Positions 26,637 to 35,990 of a DNA stretch of 64,000 nt are shown here, one piece after another. The position numbers were made by a program, and so were the translations under genes. A model generated the notes under the pieces. It made no database searches. It had not been told where the DNA came from and worked only from the letters and a program-made list of their open reading frames with translations. The stretch is from positions 152,342 through 216,341 of the forward strand of contig CAJYJH010000078.1 in the NCBI GenBank assembly GCA_913775265.1, written 5' to 3'. The DNA is from an uncultured Mucilaginibacter sp. GTDB taxonomy: Bacteria > Bacteroidota > Bacteroidia > Sphingobacteriales > Sphingobacteriaceae. Every line of letters begins with the position of its first letter. The first letter of the stretch is position 1.

Positions 26637-26843
26637 TCAAATGCCCTGCACCAGGCTGTTAATTTTTGCACAACTCATAGTAATGGTATCCATATAAAAC
26701 AGCGCGTCATCAGAAGGTTGCTCAATTTCGTAACGCAGTTGTTCTAAAGCCAGATTAATGTTCGAAAGCTGGTTTTTAACATCGTGCTTAAAATTGCGCA
26801 GCTGCTCTTCAGTAATTTGCTTTTGTGTATCCTGCCCGTTCAT
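26637..26843 (-). CDS. 68-residue H-box (DHp-like) protein
   Basis: A very small protein resembling one phosphoacceptor helix hairpin of a sensor kinase. Residues 17-31 read N-F-K-H-D-V-K-N-Q-L-S-N-I-N-L, like the H-box (F-x-H-E/D-L/I-K-N-P/Q-L) with candidate phospho-His H20; a second helix (about 46-66) could complete the DHp hairpin. There is no ATPase domain. The gene abuts the sigma-54 regulator (TAGATG, no spacer), so it is co-translated with it and is probably a dedicated phosphotransfer, dimerisation or phosphatase partner. The phosphotransfer function is inference; the strict adjacency and terminator support a real gene. Confidence 0.75.
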   Translation of the reverse strand: MNGQDTQKQITEEQLRNFKHDVKNQLSNINLALEQLRYEIEQPSDDALFYMDTITMSCAKINSLVQGI

Positions 26844-28292
26844 CTATTTATTCAAGTTAATAGCCTTCATTTTATTATATAGCGTTTTACGGTCTATATT
26901 TAATATTTCGGCTGCTTTGGTTTTGTTGAAATTTACCTGACGCAAAACTTGTAAAATTGTTTCATACTCGGCTTCTAAAGCTGCATTTTTTAAGTCGGGC
27001 CTTACATCTTTAACTGCCGGTGTAATTGAGCCATTGCTCGTAGTTAAAGGAGCTTCATGAGCGTATGCTTTTTCAAAGGCCAGCATCTCAAGCGGTAAGG
27101 CTTTCATTTGTACTTCATCGCCTTCGGTAAGTAAAGTAGCTCGTCTAACCACGTTTTTAAGCTCGCGGATATTGCCTTGCCAACGGTAGTGCCTAAAGCA
27201 TTCAATCACCTCGGGCGAAAAGGCAACCACATTGCGGTTAAGTTCCTGATTGGCGCTTTTTAAAAAGTGCGTTGCCAATTGGATCACATCGTTATCACGC
27301 TCGCGCAATGGCGGCATGTGAATACTGAACTCATTAAAACGGTGATATAAATCCTCTCTGAAACGGCCTTTGTTAATAGCATCCTGCAGGTTTTCGTTAG
27401 TAGCCACAATAATGCGTACATCCAAGTCAATCTCTTTGGTCGAGCCTATACGTTTTACCTTGCGCTCCTGTACGGTACGTAACAAGGCGGCCTGAATATC
27501 ATAAGACAGATTTCCTACCTCATCCAGAAATAAGGTCCCGCCATTGGCCATTTCAAAATGGCCTATTTTGGTATATAAGGCACCGGTAAACGAGCCTTTT
27601 TCGTGACCGAAAAATTCGCTTTGCGCCAATTCTTTGGTTAATGAACCACAGTCCATCGCCACAAAGGGTTGATCACGCCGCGGACTGTTTTGGTGTATGC
27701 TTTTGGCTACCGACTCTTTACCGGTGCCGCTCTCGCCCATGATAATTACGCTATAGCTCGTAGGGGCAACCAGTTCTATCTGGCGTAACAACTCTTTGGA
27801 TGCTGCACTACTGCCGGTTACGAACTCGTTAGATAGGGTAGTAGGCCTGCTTTTTTCTTTGGCAGGTTTTTGGTTACTACCACTCGCAGTAGCCGTTGGT
27901 GCTTCGTCGTCTGCAGATGTAGTTAAGGCATGGTGAGTTTCAATGGCTTTATTGATGGTAGTTAATATCTCGTCTGGGTATAACGGCTTGGTGATATAAT
28001 CATAAGCCCCCATTTTGATGAGTTCTACTGCCATTTTTATATCGGAGTAACCGGTAATAATGATAACCCCGGTTTGAGGATACTGCGCTTTAATTATTTT
28101 GAGCATCTCGCGACCGTCAGTGTCTTCCAAACGATAATCGCATAACACCAAATTATAATTATTTGCTTTTAAGTGTTCTAACCCTATACTTCCACTTGAT
28201 GCTGTATGCACCTCAAAATTATTGCGTGTCAAAAACTTTGACAGCAACAGGGCGGTGTTCACCTCATCATCAATGATTAGAATTTTATTCAT
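26844..28292 (-). CDS. NtrC-family sigma-54-dependent response regulator
   Basis: A 482-residue transcription activator: receiver domain (1-~120; acidic pocket D8/D9, phospho-acceptor D52, K102), a flexible linker, an AAA+ domain (about 155-385; Walker A GESGTGKE at 186-193, sigma-54 loop G-S-F-T-G-A at 233-238 in place of GAFTGA, Walker B-type LFLDEVGNL), and a C-terminal Fis-type helix-turn-helix ending KTAAEILNIDRKTLYNKMK-like. It remodels RpoN holoenzyme at enhancer-controlled promoters. ATG at 28292 is chosen since the receiver starts exactly there. No full histidine kinase adjoins it; only the 68-residue H-box protein follows. Confidence 0.92.
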   Translation of the reverse strand: MNKILIIDDEVNTALLLSKFLTRNNFEVHTASSGSIGLEHLKANNYNLVLCDYRLEDTDGREMLKIIKAQYPQTGVIIITGYSDIKMAVELIKMGAYDYITKPLYPDEILTTINKAIETHHALTTSADDEAPTATASGSNQKPAKEKSRPTTLSNEFVTGSSAASKELLRQIELVAPTSYSVIIMGESGTGKESVAKSIHQNSPRRDQPFVAMDCGSLTKELAQSEFFGHEKGSFTGALYTKIGHFEMANGGTLFLDEVGNLSYDIQAALLRTVQERKVKRIGSTKEIDLDVRIIVATNENLQDAINKGRFREDLYHRFNEFSIHMPPLRERDNDVIQLATHFLKSANQELNRNVVAFSPEVIECFRHYRWQGNIRELKNVVRRATLLTEGDEVQMKALPLEMLAFEKAYAHEAPLTTSNGSITPAVKDVRPDLKNAALEAEYETILQVLRQVNFNKTKAAEILNIDRKTLYNKMKAINLNK

Positions 28293-28502
28293 ATTAACAA
28301 CTATTTTCCATTGCTTAACAATAATTGGGCAATGTTGTCTACAAAAATGGGAAATTTTGCAACAATTTAGCAATAGTTATTGATGTGTCAAGCGTATGAA
28401 TACATATTTATATAATCTTAATATTTATTAATAAAAGCTGCAATACTTTTATTGAAGTAAGCAATCCGTTATTATGAAGTACTTAAAAGCATCAAATTTT
28501 GC

Positions 28503-28510
28503 TACTTTTG
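28503..28510 (+). promoter_or_regulatory. -7 box for glnS
   Basis: TACTTTTG matches TAnnTTTG, 17 bp before the ATG. The rest of the 28293-28526 divergent spacer is AT-rich without another recognisable feature. Confidence 0.5.
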
Positions 28511-28526
28511 CTTAGTTACTATTCTT

Positions 28527-30194
28527 ATGAGCGAAGAAAGATCATTGAATTTTATTGAAGAAATTGTTGAATACGATTTACAATCCGGCAAAAATAATGG
28601 CCGTATACATACCCGTTTCCCGCCCGAGCCAAATGGCTATCTACACATCGGACATGCGAAATCTATCTGTTTAAATTTTGGATTGGCTAAGCGTTATAAC
28701 GGTAAAACTAACCTGCGTTTTGATGATACTAACCCGGTTACCGAAGATACCGAATACGTAGAAAGTATTAAGGCTGACGTACGCTGGTTAGGTTTTGAGT
28801 GGGCTAACGAGCTTTACGCTTCCGACTATTTTGATATATTATATGCATTTGCCTTAAATCTCATTAAACAAGGTTTGGCTTATGTAGACGATAGTACGCC
28901 CGAAGAAATTGCTGCACAAAAAGGTACACCAACTGAACCGGGCGTGGCTAACGAATACCGCAATCGCACTATCGAAGAAAACGTGCAGTTGTTTGAAGAC
29001 ATGAAAGCCGGTAAATACCCGGACGGAGCTAAGGTATTACGCGCTAAAGTAGATATGGCATCGCCTAACATGCACATGCGCGACCCGATCATGTACCGCA
29101 TCAAACATGCACAACATCATCGTACCGGCGACAAGTGGTGCATCTACCCAATGTATGATTTTGCCCATGGGCAATCGGATGCTATTGAGGAAATTACGCA
29201 TTCTATTTGTACGTTGGAGTTCATACCCCATCGTCCGTTATATGAATGGTTTATTGACAAGCTGGAAATATTCCCATCAAAACAATATGAGTTTGCGCGC
29301 TTAAACCTTACTTACACGGTAATGAGTAAGCGTAAGCTGTTGCAACTGGTGAATGAAGGTCATGTAGAGGATTGGGATGATCCGCGTATGCCAACCATTA
29401 GTGGTTTGCGTCGCCGTGGTTATACACCTGCTTCCATACGTGAGTTTTGCGAGCGTATCGGCGTGGCAAAGCGCGAAAACCTGATTGATGTAGGCTTGCT
29501 TGAGTTTTGCATCCGCGAGGATCTGAATAAAACTGCCTGGCGCCGTATGGCCGTGTTAGATCCCATTAAACTGGTAATTACTAACTACCCGGCCGGGCAA
29601 ACTGAAACCCTGCATGGCGAAAATAATCCGGAGGTAGAAGGTGGCGAAGGCGGCCGTGACATTCCATTTAGCAGCGAACTTTACATAGAGCGCGAAGATT
29701 TTATGGAAGTAGCGCCGAAGAAGTTTTTCAGGTTGGCACCGGGACTGATGGTAAGGTTAAAACATGCTTACATTGTAAAATGCGAAGACTTTGTGAAAGA
29801 CGCTGATGGCAATGTTACTGAAGTGCATTGTACTTATATACCTGAGTCAAAATCGGGACAAGATACCAGCGGTATTAATGTAAAAGGTACTATTCATTGG
29901 GTAAGTGTACCGGATGCAAAAACTGCCGAGGTAAGATTGTACGACCGCTTATTTAAATCTGAAAACCCAGCTGCCGAAGAAGGAGATTTTAAAGATGATT
30001 TAAACCCTAATAGTTTGCAAATCATCTCTGCTTTTGTAGAACATGACTTGGCAACAGCTTTGCCGGGTAAAGGATATCAGTTTATCCGTAAGGGTTACTT
30101 TACTTTAGATAGATTATCATCGGATGACAAGTTAGTGTTCAACCGTACCGTTACTCTGAAGGATGCCTGGGCTAAAGAGGTAAAAAAGGGATAA
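28527..30194 (+). CDS. glnS: Glutaminyl-tRNA synthetase
   Basis: A 555-residue class I synthetase charging tRNA(Gln) directly. The HIGH motif is in [10 protein letters not shown] (about 37-45), the KMSKS counterpart in VMSKRKL (about 265-271), with the N-terminal FPPEPNG block that separates GlnRS from GluRS, and the C-terminal double beta-barrel anticodon-binding domain (about 340-550). Length matches bacterial GlnRS. It is monocistronic, with a long bidirectional terminator. Confidence 0.95.
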   Translation: MSEERSLNFIEEIVEYDLQSGKNNGRIHTRFPPEPNGYLHIGHAKSICLNFGLAKRYNGKTNLRFDDTNPVTEDTEYVESIKADVRWLGFEWANELYASDYFDILYAFALNLIKQGLAYVDDSTPEEIAAQKGTPTEPGVANEYRNRTIEENVQLFEDMKAGKYPDGAKVLRAKVDMASPNMHMRDPIMYRIKHAQHHRTGDKWCIYPMYDFAHGQSDAIEEITHSICTLEFIPHRPLYEWFIDKLEIFPSKQYEFARLNLTYTVMSKRKLLQLVNEGHVEDWDDPRMPTISGLRRRGYTPASIREFCERIGVAKRENLIDVGLLEFCIREDLNKTAWRRMAVLDPIKLVITNYPAGQTETLHGENNPEVEGGEGGRDIPFSSELYIEREDFMEVAPKKFFRLAPGLMVRLKHAYIVKCEDFVKDADGNVTEVHCTYIPESKSGQDTSGINVKGTIHWVSVPDAKTAEVRLYDRLFKSENPAAEEGDFKDDLNPNSLQIISAFVEHDLATALPGKGYQFIRKGYFTLDRLSSDDKLVFNRTVTLKDAWAKEVKKG

Positions 30195-30212
30195 AAACAT
30201 TACATCTTTCAT

Positions 30213-30260
30213 TATAAAACAACAAGAGCAGGCCAAACAGTCTGCTCTTGTTGTTTTATA
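30213..30260 (+). terminator. Bidirectional terminator glnS / yfiT
   Basis: tataaaacaacaagagcag (30213-30231) and its perfect complement (30242-30260) make a 19-bp stem with a 10-nt loop between two convergent genes. Confidence 0.88.
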
Positions 30261-30280
30261 CGGTATAAGCACTTCAGGAA

Positions 30281-30826
30281 TTAATTAAACCACTGTTTCA
30301 TGGTTTCGGTAATGTGTGCCAAATGGTGGTTGCTATGCCAGGCATACATCGCTGCAGAAAGATGCAGGGTGTAAGTAATATTTCTTTCAGGATGAAAAAA
30401 CGTACGCTGCCATTGTTCTTCGGTAAGGCTTTCAAATAGGGCCACCATGTGCTGGTGTATACCTTCCAGCATTTTTAATGATGATTCTAAGGGCAGTTTA
30501 ACGTCGGCTTGTGTAGCCCATGCGGCTTCATCATAAGCTTTGATGGTTGGATTGTTCTCAGTTAAGGCCAGCTTAATGCGTGTCAATGCGTTCATGTGGC
30601 TATCGGCCAGGTGATGCACAACTTGTTGCAAAGTCCAGCCTCCGGGGCGGTAAGTGGTGTTGAGTTGAGCACCGTTTAATTGAATAACAGTAGCGCGCAA
30701 ACGTACAGGCAGTGTTTTAATGGTTTCGATGCATTGCTCAATATATTCTGGCGTATAAGTTTCGGGTGCTTTAAACTTGCCGGTAGGGTAGCGTAGCTGC
30801 TCGTCGTTTAATGTTGCTGTAGACAT
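30281..30826 (-). CDS. YfiT/BstA family DinB-fold metal-dependent protein
   Basis: A 181-residue DinB-fold protein of the YfiT group. The N-terminal LRYPTGKFKAP and RPGGWTLQQVVHHLADSH, and the C-terminal W-H-S-N-H-H-L-A-H-I segment carry the three metal-binding histidines of the four-helix bundle. YfiT of Bacillus is described as a putative metal-dependent hydrolase and relatives are bacillithiol S-transferases; whether this organism makes bacillithiol cannot be judged here. It starts 9 bp after the amidase stop, forming a probable two-gene operon. Confidence 0.87.
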   Translation of the reverse strand: MSTATLNDEQLRYPTGKFKAPETYTPEYIEQCIETIKTLPVRLRATVIQLNGAQLNTTYRPGGWTLQQVVHHLADSHMNALTRIKLALTENNPTIKAYDEAAWATQADVKLPLESSLKMLEGIHQHMVALFESLTEEQWQRTFFHPERNITYTLHLSAAMYAWHSNHHLAHITETMKQWFN

Positions 30827-30835
30827 GGGTCTTAT

Positions 30836-32515
30836 TTAACTTTTAAAGTTTAAAGATGGATGCTTTTTATGAAAATCGGTAGCATCCTGATAAATTTTAG
30901 CTGCCTGCAAAAGCTTACCTTCGCCAAACAGCTGCCCCATAAAGGTAATACTCACCGGGCGGCCGCTTGCATTAAAACCGTTTGGCAATACCACACATGG
31001 GTTGCCGGTTAAATTAGTCATCGACAAATTGAGGCTAAACGACGGTGTAATATATAAATCAAGCCCTTTTAATTTCTCGTACCAGCTTTGGATCAGTAAA
31101 GTGCGGGCACGATTAGCCTGTATGTATTCGGCTGCTGATATAAATTGCGATGCACGAAAAATATTTGGCCAGGCATTCTTGTTTTGCTGCACCAACTGGT
31201 CATCGCGGTGCGACAGCACCAGTTCCTGAAACGCGGCTCCAGCTTCGGCATCCAATACAAAGGTCATAGCCCCGATAGGCATCTTCGGATATTCAATAGG
31301 TACAAGCTCGGCACCTAACTCTTTTAACTTAGCCAACGTTGCTGAATCGGTATTGTGGCTTTGTGAGCGGCGTTCAAAATCGTTTTTAACATAACCAATT
31401 TTGCAACCTTTCAGGGTTTTAATTGTACCATCATAATTAAATGGTGCTGCTATAGTACTTAAATCTTTGCTGTCGATACCTTGTATGATGTTAAAAACGA
31501 TGGCGGCATCTTCTACACTGCGGGTAATAGGACCCAACTTGTCCATGCTCCAGCTTAGCGCCATTGCGCCGTATTTGCTTACCCGACCAAACGATGGGCG
31601 CAAGCCAGTATCTCCGCACTCGGTAGATGGCGATACAATCGAACCTAAAGTTTCGGACCCAATGGCATAAGGCAAACATCCGGCGCTTACTGCCGAAGCT
31701 GAACCTGCTGATGAACCGCTGGAACCGCGGCTGATGTCCCACGGGTTTCTGGTTTTGCCGCCAAACCAAACATCGCCCATAGCCAATTCGCCTAAAGTAG
31801 TTTTGGCTATTAAAATGCCGCCAGCTGCTTCCAGTTTACTTACCACTGTAGCATCAACATCAAGCTGTTGATTTTGGTAAGCCACAGAACCAAACGTGGT
31901 TTTATAGTCTTTTTGAGCTAGTAAATCCTTTACGCCAAACGGAATGCCATGTAATACGCCGCGATAATGCCCCGCTTTTATTTCGGAATCTGCTTCGGCT
32001 GCTTTTTTCAGGGCGCGCTCTTCGGTAACGGTTACTGCAAAGAGTAGTTGCGGATTGTATTTCTTTAAGCGGTCAATAAAAAAGCGGGTTAGTTCTACAC
32101 TGGTAATTTGCTTGCTTTTAATCAAGTCAGCCAATTGCCTAATGGTGTAAAAAGCCAATTCGTTTTTATTAGCCGGTAATTTAGTGCCGGTAACCTTGCT
32201 TATTTTAAAGCTGTTTTGTTTATCGGGATTAACAAAGCCTACCGGTACCGGATTAAAATTTAGCGCCGGCACCACGCTGTTGGGCATGTTTAATTTGTGC
32301 AGGCTCTCGTACGAACTGCTGAAACCGTTAAGCAGATTAAGCATGGAGTCGGCTTGAGCCGACGTAAATTGCTGCCCTATGATTTTCTCCGCTTCCTGAA
32401 CTATACCTGTGGTAATAGGCACCTGCTCCCAACGTTTAACTGCAAAAGCACCCGATAAAAAGCTAACGGCGCCTACTGCGGCTAACGTAAAATATTTTGT
32501 TACAGAGTTTTTCAT
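30836..32515 (-). CDS. Exported amidase-signature enzyme
   Basis: A 559-residue amidase-signature family hydrolase with an N-terminal hydrophobic export/anchor segment (about 8-26) and a helical ~75-residue extension before the catalytic core. The Ser-cisSer-Lys triad is visible: Lys in GIPFGVKDL, cis-Ser in GSSGSSAGSAS and nucleophile Ser in GSETLGSI. It cleaves amides but the substrate is unknown; it is not GatA, since it is exported, lacks partner gatB/C genes and has a variant Ser-rich loop. It is followed by yfiT (9 bp) and is divergent from a secreted FAD oxidoreductase across a 54-bp spacer. Confidence 0.88.
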   Translation of the reverse strand: MKNSVTKYFTLAAVGAVSFLSGAFAVKRWEQVPITTGIVQEAEKIIGQQFTSAQADSMLNLLNGFSSSYESLHKLNMPNSVVPALNFNPVPVGFVNPDKQNSFKISKVTGTKLPANKNELAFYTIRQLADLIKSKQITSVELTRFFIDRLKKYNPQLLFAVTVTEERALKKAAEADSEIKAGHYRGVLHGIPFGVKDLLAQKDYKTTFGSVAYQNQQLDVDATVVSKLEAAGGILIAKTTLGELAMGDVWFGGKTRNPWDISRGSSGSSAGSASAVSAGCLPYAIGSETLGSIVSPSTECGDTGLRPSFGRVSKYGAMALSWSMDKLGPITRSVEDAAIVFNIIQGIDSKDLSTIAAPFNYDGTIKTLKGCKIGYVKNDFERRSQSHNTDSATLAKLKELGAELVPIEYPKMPIGAMTFVLDAEAGAAFQELVLSHRDDQLVQQNKNAWPNIFRASQFISAAEYIQANRARTLLIQSWYEKLKGLDLYITPSFSLNLSMTNLTGNPCVVLPNGFNASGRPVSITFMGQLFGEGKLLQAAKIYQDATDFHKKHPSLNFKS

Positions 32516-32569
32516 TCAATACTAAAGGTTTGCCCTAATTTAGCGCATCCAACCTGTTTTAATCGTTCT

Positions 32570-34396
32570 ATGTTGAAAAAGTTACTTACCGGCTTGTTGT
32601 GTTTGAGCTTGTCTTATACCCATGCCGAGACTATAAAAACTGATGTGCTGGTAATTGGTGGCAGTGCCAGCGGTACGGCTGCCGCATTGCAATGTGCCCG
32701 CAGTAAAGTGAAAACTATTTTAGTGGAGTCCGGCAGCTGGTTAGGTGGCGAAATGACATCGGGCGGTATGTGCGTGTTGGATGGTAACCGTAACCTTCCG
32801 TCGGGTATTTGGGGTGAGTTTAGAAAACACATACGCGATTTTTATAAAAAGACACCAGGCTTTGATACCACCGTAAACGCTGTTTTACGCTTTGAGCCCT
32901 ATACCGGAGCTGCCATTTTACGAAAAATGACCGATACGGTAAAGAATCTGACCTTAAAGATGAATACGCCATGGATGGCCGTTAAAAAAAACGGTACCGG
33001 GTGGGAGGTAACTATCACCGAGCATGGTAAAACCAATACTATCAAAACACAGGTTTTAATAGACGCTACCGGTACGGGCGATGTAGCTGCTAAGGCTGGC
33101 GCGCAGTTCAGTACCGGTTTTGATAGCCGCAAAGATACTGGCGAACAACTGGCGCCCGAAGAGGCGATACCCGTAATACAGGATATTACCTGGTGTGCAG
33201 TTTTAAAAGATTACGGAGCCGGTACCGACCATACGATAGCCAAACCTGTTGGTTATGACCCTGCACAGTATGATTGCCTGAAAGGTAAAGATTTACTAAA
33301 AATGGTATTAGGCGGACGGTTGCCTAATAATAAGTTTATGATTAAATGGAGCGAGTGTGCCAACTCTTACAAAGCTACGCCCGAGCTTTTATCTCCCGAA
33401 AACCGTGAGCAGTATTATAAAGAAATCCGGCTGCGTGTTTTAGGCTTAATTTATTACCTGCAAACTGCCGGAAACTTAAAAAACTTTGCTCCGACAGATG
33501 AATTTGGTACTGCAGACGGCTTGCCACCTATTCCGTATATGCGCGAGTATCGCAGGGCTAAAGGGCAGATACGTATGGTGTTGGATGATGTGCTGAGCCC
33601 TTATAACCGCAGTTCTAAACTTTACCGTACGTCAATTGCGGTAGGCGATGCCTCGCCAGGACAACATTATGTAGATAAACGCGGTCCGCAAACACCCTAC
33701 CCGCCGTTCCCCGCATATAGCATTCCTTTAGGTACGGTTGTCCTTAAAGATTTGCCTAATCTTCTGGTGACTGAAAAAGCTTTATCTACCACTCATTTGG
33801 TTAATGCCAGTACATTTTATCCATCGGTGCAAATGGTTTTGGGGCAAGGTGCCGGCACTGTGGCTGCTTTTTGTGCATTTTATAAAACTACTACACAACA
33901 CTTAAATGTAAGGGCTATACAGGGAGAGGTACTGGATTTTAAAGGATATTTGATGCCTTTCTCTGATGTATCGCTGGCCGATCCTAATTTTAGGGCCATA
34001 CAGCAGGTGAGTGCTACGGGAATGCTGCATGGTATACCGCAGGTTAATGGTAAAACGGCGGCTATTTTGTTTAAGCCTGACACCACCGTAAGCACCGCAG
34101 AGGTAGAACCGGTGATTAAAGAGATTTACACCCGGGCCTTTTTGTGGTTTAACAAAGTAAAGCCAGGCGAGCAGTTTACCTTGGGTAACTTATTGTCGTT
34201 TATTAGTGAAATAACATTAAGCGAGCCTAAACCTTTGCAGGCGAAGATAGAAAAAGACTGGCAAGCCACCTATAAGTTTAAAGAACCATTTGATGTGAAC
34301 CATCCATTAACACGGCGCGAATTTGCCGTGCTCACGAATAAGTACCTTAATCCATTTGCCCGCACGGTAGATTTAAGCGGCAAGCTGATTAATTGA
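32570..34396 (+). CDS. Secreted FAD-dependent oxidoreductase
   Basis: A 608-residue protein with a signal peptide (about 1-20) and an immediate Rossmann dinucleotide motif VIGGSASGTAAALQCAR (about 26-42), followed by GSWLGGEMTSGGMCV, the hallmark of the FAD_oxidored (PF12831) group often annotated as xanthan lyase-like in Bacteroidota. A second FAD motif IDATGTGDVAAKAG is near residue 165. The C-terminal ~100 residues include a repeat-like segment resembling an SLH motif (LTRREFAVLTNKYL). Substrate unknown, probably a carbohydrate or related polyol outside the cytoplasm. Confidence 0.85.
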   Translation: MLKKLLTGLLCLSLSYTHAETIKTDVLVIGGSASGTAAALQCARSKVKTILVESGSWLGGEMTSGGMCVLDGNRNLPSGIWGEFRKHIRDFYKKTPGFDTTVNAVLRFEPYTGAAILRKMTDTVKNLTLKMNTPWMAVKKNGTGWEVTITEHGKTNTIKTQVLIDATGTGDVAAKAGAQFSTGFDSRKDTGEQLAPEEAIPVIQDITWCAVLKDYGAGTDHTIAKPVGYDPAQYDCLKGKDLLKMVLGGRLPNNKFMIKWSECANSYKATPELLSPENREQYYKEIRLRVLGLIYYLQTAGNLKNFAPTDEFGTADGLPPIPYMREYRRAKGQIRMVLDDVLSPYNRSSKLYRTSIAVGDASPGQHYVDKRGPQTPYPPFPAYSIPLGTVVLKDLPNLLVTEKALSTTHLVNASTFYPSVQMVLGQGAGTVAAFCAFYKTTTQHLNVRAIQGEVLDFKGYLMPFSDVSLADPNFRAIQQVSATGMLHGIPQVNGKTAAILFKPDTTVSTAEVEPVIKEIYTRAFLWFNKVKPGEQFTLGNLLSFISEITLSEPKPLQAKIEKDWQATYKFKEPFDVNHPLTRREFAVLTNKYLNPFARTVDLSGKLIN

Positions 34397-34408
34397 GAAT
34401 ATGGACAG

Positions 34409-34452
34409 AAAGTAAAAGCCGGATGAATTAAGTTTCATCCGGCTTTTACTTT
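34409..34452 (+). terminator. Bidirectional terminator after the FAD oxidoreductase
   Basis: aaagtaaaagccggatgaa (34409-34427) and its perfect complement (34434-34452) form a 19-bp stem with a 6-nt loop between convergent genes. Confidence 0.88.
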
Positions 34453-34455
34453 GTA

Positions 34456-35859
34456 TTAATCCAGATCAACCCGTTGGTGCTGATAAGGTATTTCAATATT
34501 ATTAAAGCCCTTTTCTTTAATGTGCTCAGCAAATTTTTGCTGAGTTTCGTACTCGCCATGTACCAAAAATAACTGCTTTACGTCTTTCGGATCCTGGCAA
34601 GCCAAAAAGTGTAGCAGGTCTTCATAATCGCCGTGGGCGCTCATGCTTTTAATTACTCGTACATCAGCCTTTACTTCATACTTATCGCCAAAAATGTAAA
34701 CTTCACGGTCGCCATGCATTAAACGTCCACCTAATGAGCTCGGTTCACAATAACCCACAATCAGTATCGTGTTTTTGTCATTGCTAATGTTGTTACGGAT
34801 GTGGTGCCTTACCCGCCCTGCTTCGGCCATACCCGATGAAGAGATAATCACACTCGGCCGATTATCAGTATTTAAGGCCATCGACTCTTCGGTAGATTGT
34901 ACAAAGCGCAGGTTTTTAAACCCAAACGGATCGGCATCAACCTTCATTACCTCGTTCACCTGTTTATTATACTCTTCGGGATGATCTTTAATTACCTGGG
35001 TTGCCTGATCTGACAGGGGGCTATCTACATAATAATTTACATCCGGTAGTTCACCGCGTAACTCCAGCGCGTTCAGCGCATAAAGTAATTCCTGAGTACG
35101 ACCTACACTAAAAGCTGGAATAATGACCTTGCCGCCTCTTACAACACAGGTTTGATGTATGGTGTCGAGCAATTCATCTTCAATCGGGCCAATTTCTTTA
35201 TGCAGCGAATCGCCGTAAGTAGATTCGAGTAAAATATAATCAGCTTGCGGAAAGGTTTGCGGGCTACGCAACAACAAGTCGCCATAACGGCCTACGTCAC
35301 CGCTAAAGGTAATTCGGGTCTCTTTTTCATCTTCAGATAAACGGAGGTGTATGGCGGCACTGCCAATAACATGGCCGGCATCGGTCAGCATAAACTTAAT
35401 GTGCGGCGTAATTTCTACCTCTTCATTATACTCTACAACTTTAAAAAGTCGCAAGGCTTCCATGGCCTGCTGCTCGGTGTAGAGAGCGGTTAAAGGTTCC
35501 TCGTTTCGTTTTTTACGTTTTTTGTTTTCGTAATCGTTATCCTGTTCCTGTATTTTGGCAGAGTCCATCAGCAAAATACGGGTTAGGTCCATCGTCGGGG
35601 CGGTGCAATAAATAGTGCCGTCGAAGCCTTCGGCAACCAGCTTAGGGATCAGGCCACAATGGTCTATATGGGCATGCGATAAGATCATATAGTCTACCTT
35701 GGCCGGGTTAAAGCCAAAGTGCTCATTCATGTTTTCTGTTTTTGGGCCCAGTCCCTGAAACATGCCGCAGTCCAGTAAAATGGTAGTGCCGTCGTTTAAT
35801 TGTACGATATGTTTGCTGCCGGTAACATTGCGGGCAGCGCCATGAAAAGTGATATGCAT
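34456..35859 (-). CDS. MBL-fold beta-CASP metallo-hydrolase/ribonuclease
   Basis: A 467-residue metallo-beta-lactamase fold protein with the zinc motif SHAHIDHCG (H-x-H-x-D-H, about 54-62), the LLDCGMFQG strand, a beta-CASP insertion (about 210-340, VIIPAFSVGRTQELLYAL) and the C-terminal RMM-like VHGE. It matches the YSH1/CPSF-like bacterial group of RNA-processing exo/endonucleases. It acts in the cytoplasm; the RNA targets are not predictable. ATG at 35859 begins precisely at the family N-terminus (HITFHGAARNVTGS); an upstream extension is unlikely. Confidence 0.88.
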   Translation of the reverse strand: MHITFHGAARNVTGSKHIVQLNDGTTILLDCGMFQGLGPKTENMNEHFGFNPAKVDYMILSHAHIDHCGLIPKLVAEGFDGTIYCTAPTMDLTRILLMDSAKIQEQDNDYENKKRKKRNEEPLTALYTEQQAMEALRLFKVVEYNEEVEITPHIKFMLTDAGHVIGSAAIHLRLSEDEKETRITFSGDVGRYGDLLLRSPQTFPQADYILLESTYGDSLHKEIGPIEDELLDTIHQTCVVRGGKVIIPAFSVGRTQELLYALNALELRGELPDVNYYVDSPLSDQATQVIKDHPEEYNKQVNEVMKVDADPFGFKNLRFVQSTEESMALNTDNRPSVIISSSGMAEAGRVRHHIRNNISNDKNTILIVGYCEPSSLGGRLMHGDREVYIFGDKYEVKADVRVIKSMSAHGDYEDLLHFLACQDPKDVKQLFLVHGEYETQQKFAEHIKEKGFNNIEIPYQHQRVDLD

Positions 35860-35935
35860 TTTCGGTTGAAATAATATTTGAGTCTGTTTTAGAACTGCCA
35901 ACATTGCTTAAATGTTCGGTTACACGAAAAAAAGT

Positions 35936-35974
35936 TTGATGCCTAAAGAATTAGTTGTAGCTTTAGTATAACTA
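35936..35974 (+). promoter_or_regulatory. Promoter and candidate BlaI operator
   Basis: TTG (35936-35938), 19-bp spacer, TAGCTTTA (35958-35965) forms a good Bacteroidota promoter. TAGTATAACTA (35964-35974), an inverted TAGT/ACTA repeat, overlaps the -7 box and start site, the position expected for autorepression by BlaI. Confidence 0.5.
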
Positions 35975-35990
35975 TTAAGGAAAACATACT

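Noticed and set aside
28293..28400. Sigma-54 promoter upstream of the NtrC-family gene (gggaaattttgcaac)
   Set aside because: The GG and GC elements are 8 rather than 10 bp apart, so it does not fit the -24/-12 consensus.
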